Shown piece by piece: positions 5,994-6,812 of a stretch of 6,812 nt of DNA. Source of the stretch: Candidatus Zipacnadia bacterium (GTDB lineage: Bacteria > Armatimonadota > Zipacnadia > Zipacnadales > Zipacnadaceae); contig JALGTI010000427.1 in the NCBI GenBank assembly GCA_029821455.1, positions 1-6,812 of the forward strand, given 5' to 3'. The notes below the pieces were generated by a model. The model worked only from the letters and a program-made list of their open reading frames with translations, was not told the origin of the DNA and did no database searches. The translations under genes and the position numbers were made by a program. Every line of letters begins with the position of its first letter. Within the stretch, counting starts at the first letter, position 1.

Positions 5994-6017
5994 ACGACAG
6001 GCATCCTTGCCTGTCGT
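5994..6017. repeat. Hairpin repeat after nuoC (second of a pair)
   Basis: ACGACAGGCA-TCCT-TGCCTGTCGT is a perfect 10-bp stem with a 4-nt loop, 8 nt past the nuoC stop. Its GACAGGC/GCCTGTC core is also present in altered form in the hairpin at the right end of the 150-bp element (4804-4826), which suggests a shared repeat family. With the neighbouring hairpin it makes up most of the 75-nt nuoC-nuoD spacer. Confidence 0.8.
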
Positions 6018-6025
6018 TATCCTTG

Positions 6026-6625
6026 CTATTCTTCTATCTCTTCCTCTCGCCCCGGTGGCGCCTCCACCCGCACTCGGCCCACCACATCCGGAAAATCCTC
6101 GTGCAGCGGCTCTCTGCTCAGATACGGATGCTCCTCGGGATACTCCCAGTCCTTGCGCATTGGGTGCCCCTGAATATCCTCAGGCAGCAGCAGCGGTCGT
6201 GGGTCCGGGTGGCCTGTGAAAGTGACCCCATACATCTCCGCCGCCTCCCGCTCAGCCCAATTCGCCGTGTCCCAAAGCTCTGTCGCCGTTGGAACCTGCG
6301 GATTGCCGCGCGGTAGCTTCACCCGCACCACCACTGCCTCATCGCTCATTGGCCGGAACAGGTGATACACAACCTCGATGCAATCAGCACGATCCACGCC
6401 ACACAGGTCCGAGAGGTGTGAATAGGAATTCTCGATCTCGAAGCCCACAATCCGCAAAGCATCTGCCAGTTCCTCGGCAGGCACGGTAATGTGCACCACC
6501 CCATCCAGCACCCCGCCCTCGCTGACACGGTCGCCCAACGCCTCAGCAATCTGCTCGGGCAGCGGCTCAACAACCTGGCGAGCGGCTTCCTCCTCTTTTT
6601 GTCCCTTATCCTGCTCTTCGCTCAT
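6026..6625 (-). CDS. nuoC: NADH-quinone oxidoreductase subunit C (NuoC), 30-kDa subunit
   Basis: NuoC is a structural, cofactor-free subunit of the peripheral arm that packs against NuoD and NuoB. It has 199 residues. The diagnostic block is at residues 121-159: NWAEREAAEMYGVTFTGHPD, then LLLPEDIQGHPMRKDWEYP. It matches the complex I 30-kDa signature (ERE..DMYG..F.GHP...RLLLPEDWEGHPLRKDY). The N-terminal 20 residues (MSEEQDKGQKEEEAARQVVE) are charged and look disordered; the C-terminal 40 residues after the signature are also acidic, ending EEEIEE. The ATG at 6625 lies 19 nt after the nuoB stop with only a weak upstream signal (GACGAACGACAG, too far for an ideal site). It is separate from nuoD by 75 nt, which is filled by two hairpins. 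Confidence 0.95.
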   Translation of the reverse strand: MSEEQDKGQKEEEAARQVVEPLPEQIAEALGDRVSEGGVLDGVVHITVPAEELADALRIVGFEIENSYSHLSDLCGVDRADCIEVVYHLFRPMSDEAVVVRVKLPRGNPQVPTATELWDTANWAEREAAEMYGVTFTGHPDPRPLLLPEDIQGHPMRKDWEYPEEHPYLSREPLHEDFPDVVGRVRVEAPPGREEEIEE

Positions 6626-6644
6626 AGCAACACTGTCGTTCGTC

Positions 6645-6812
6645 TCATTCGCCTGGCTTCAGCGGATCTTTGTACTCAGCGCGCTCAGGACGTAGACGAA
6701 AGTCTGGCCGCAATCCGTCTTCAAACCGGTCATCGGCAATAGAATCCTGCCTGATGCGATTGTGTAGTTCTAGCAGGCCCTCCAGGAACGAGTCTGGCCG
6801 TGGCGGGCAGCC
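6645..6812 (-). CDS. nuoB: NADH-quinone oxidoreductase subunit B (NuoB), C-terminal part only
   Basis: NuoB holds cluster N2, the last iron-sulfur cluster before quinone. Only the final 55 residues are in the window, read in frame from the right edge: GCPPRPDSFLEGLLELHNRI and a polar tail ending LKPGE with TGA at 6647-6645. The GCPPRP motif is the conserved C-terminal NuoB signature, and its cysteine is one of the four N2 ligands. The other ligands, including the tandem cysteine pair, lie outside the window. The tail beyond HNRI is charged (RFEDGLRPDFRLRPERAEY) and longer than in the shortest family members. nuoC starts 19 nt later, consistent with co-transcription. Confidence 0.93.
   Translation of the reverse strand, partial: GCPPRPDSFLEGLLELHNRIRQDSIADDRFEDGLRPDFRLRPERAEYKDPLKPGE

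Noticed and set aside
5951..6004. 18-residue N-terminal extension of nuoD
   Set aside because: It reads through the paired hairpins; its Arg/Cys-rich sequence is typical of translated repeats, while ATG 5950 fits the family.

Overview
The window is a stretch of one minus-strand operon for respiratory complex I (NADH-quinone oxidoreductase type). It comes from a moderately GC-rich bacterium that cannot be named from this sequence alone. In transcription order, from the right edge leftward, it holds the end of nuoB (6812-6645), nuoC (6625-6026), nuoD (5950-4838), nuoH (4667-3591), nuoI (3329-2844), nuoJ (2840-2329, frameshifted), nuoK (2329-2000) and most of nuoL (1953-1). I found no credible gene on the plus strand. 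The long plus-strand frames are antisense shadows of nuoL and nuoI.

Together these genes encode most of the peripheral quinone-reducing arm (B, C, D, I), the quinone-chamber and membrane-heel subunit (H), and part of the proton-pumping membrane arm (J, K, L). The order runs directly from nuoD to nuoH. The nuoE, nuoF and nuoG genes that often sit between them, and that form the NADH-oxidising module, are absent here. This is the layout of 11-subunit complex I operons, in which the electron donor may be something other than NADH. The missing genes could also lie elsewhere in the genome.

The spacing is uneven. B-C (19 nt), I-J (3 nt), J-K (overlap) and K-L (46 nt) are compact. C-D (75 nt), D-H (170 nt) and H-I (261 nt) are opened up by small palindromic elements: paired hairpins at 5965-6017, a 150-bp element with imperfect terminal inverted repeats at 4679-4828, a 72-bp inverted pair at 3395-3466, and a C/G-rich stem at 3526-3570. 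Such REP/MITE-like repeats are known from the genomes of several phyla with many uncultured members. My guess of an Armatimonadota-, Planctomycetota- or Chloroflexota-like bacterium is weak.

The main oddity is nuoJ. Its conserved beginning (from 2840) and conserved middle (from 2670) lie in different frames, and a single missing base near 2720 explains this. Its C-terminus also replaces the expected last transmembrane helix with a short polar tail. That altered end carries an 8-bp inverted repeat that would hide the nuoK Shine-Dalgarno sequence. I see no previously undescribed gene system. The points worth following are the nuoJ lesions, the J/K junction and the repeat-filled spacers.
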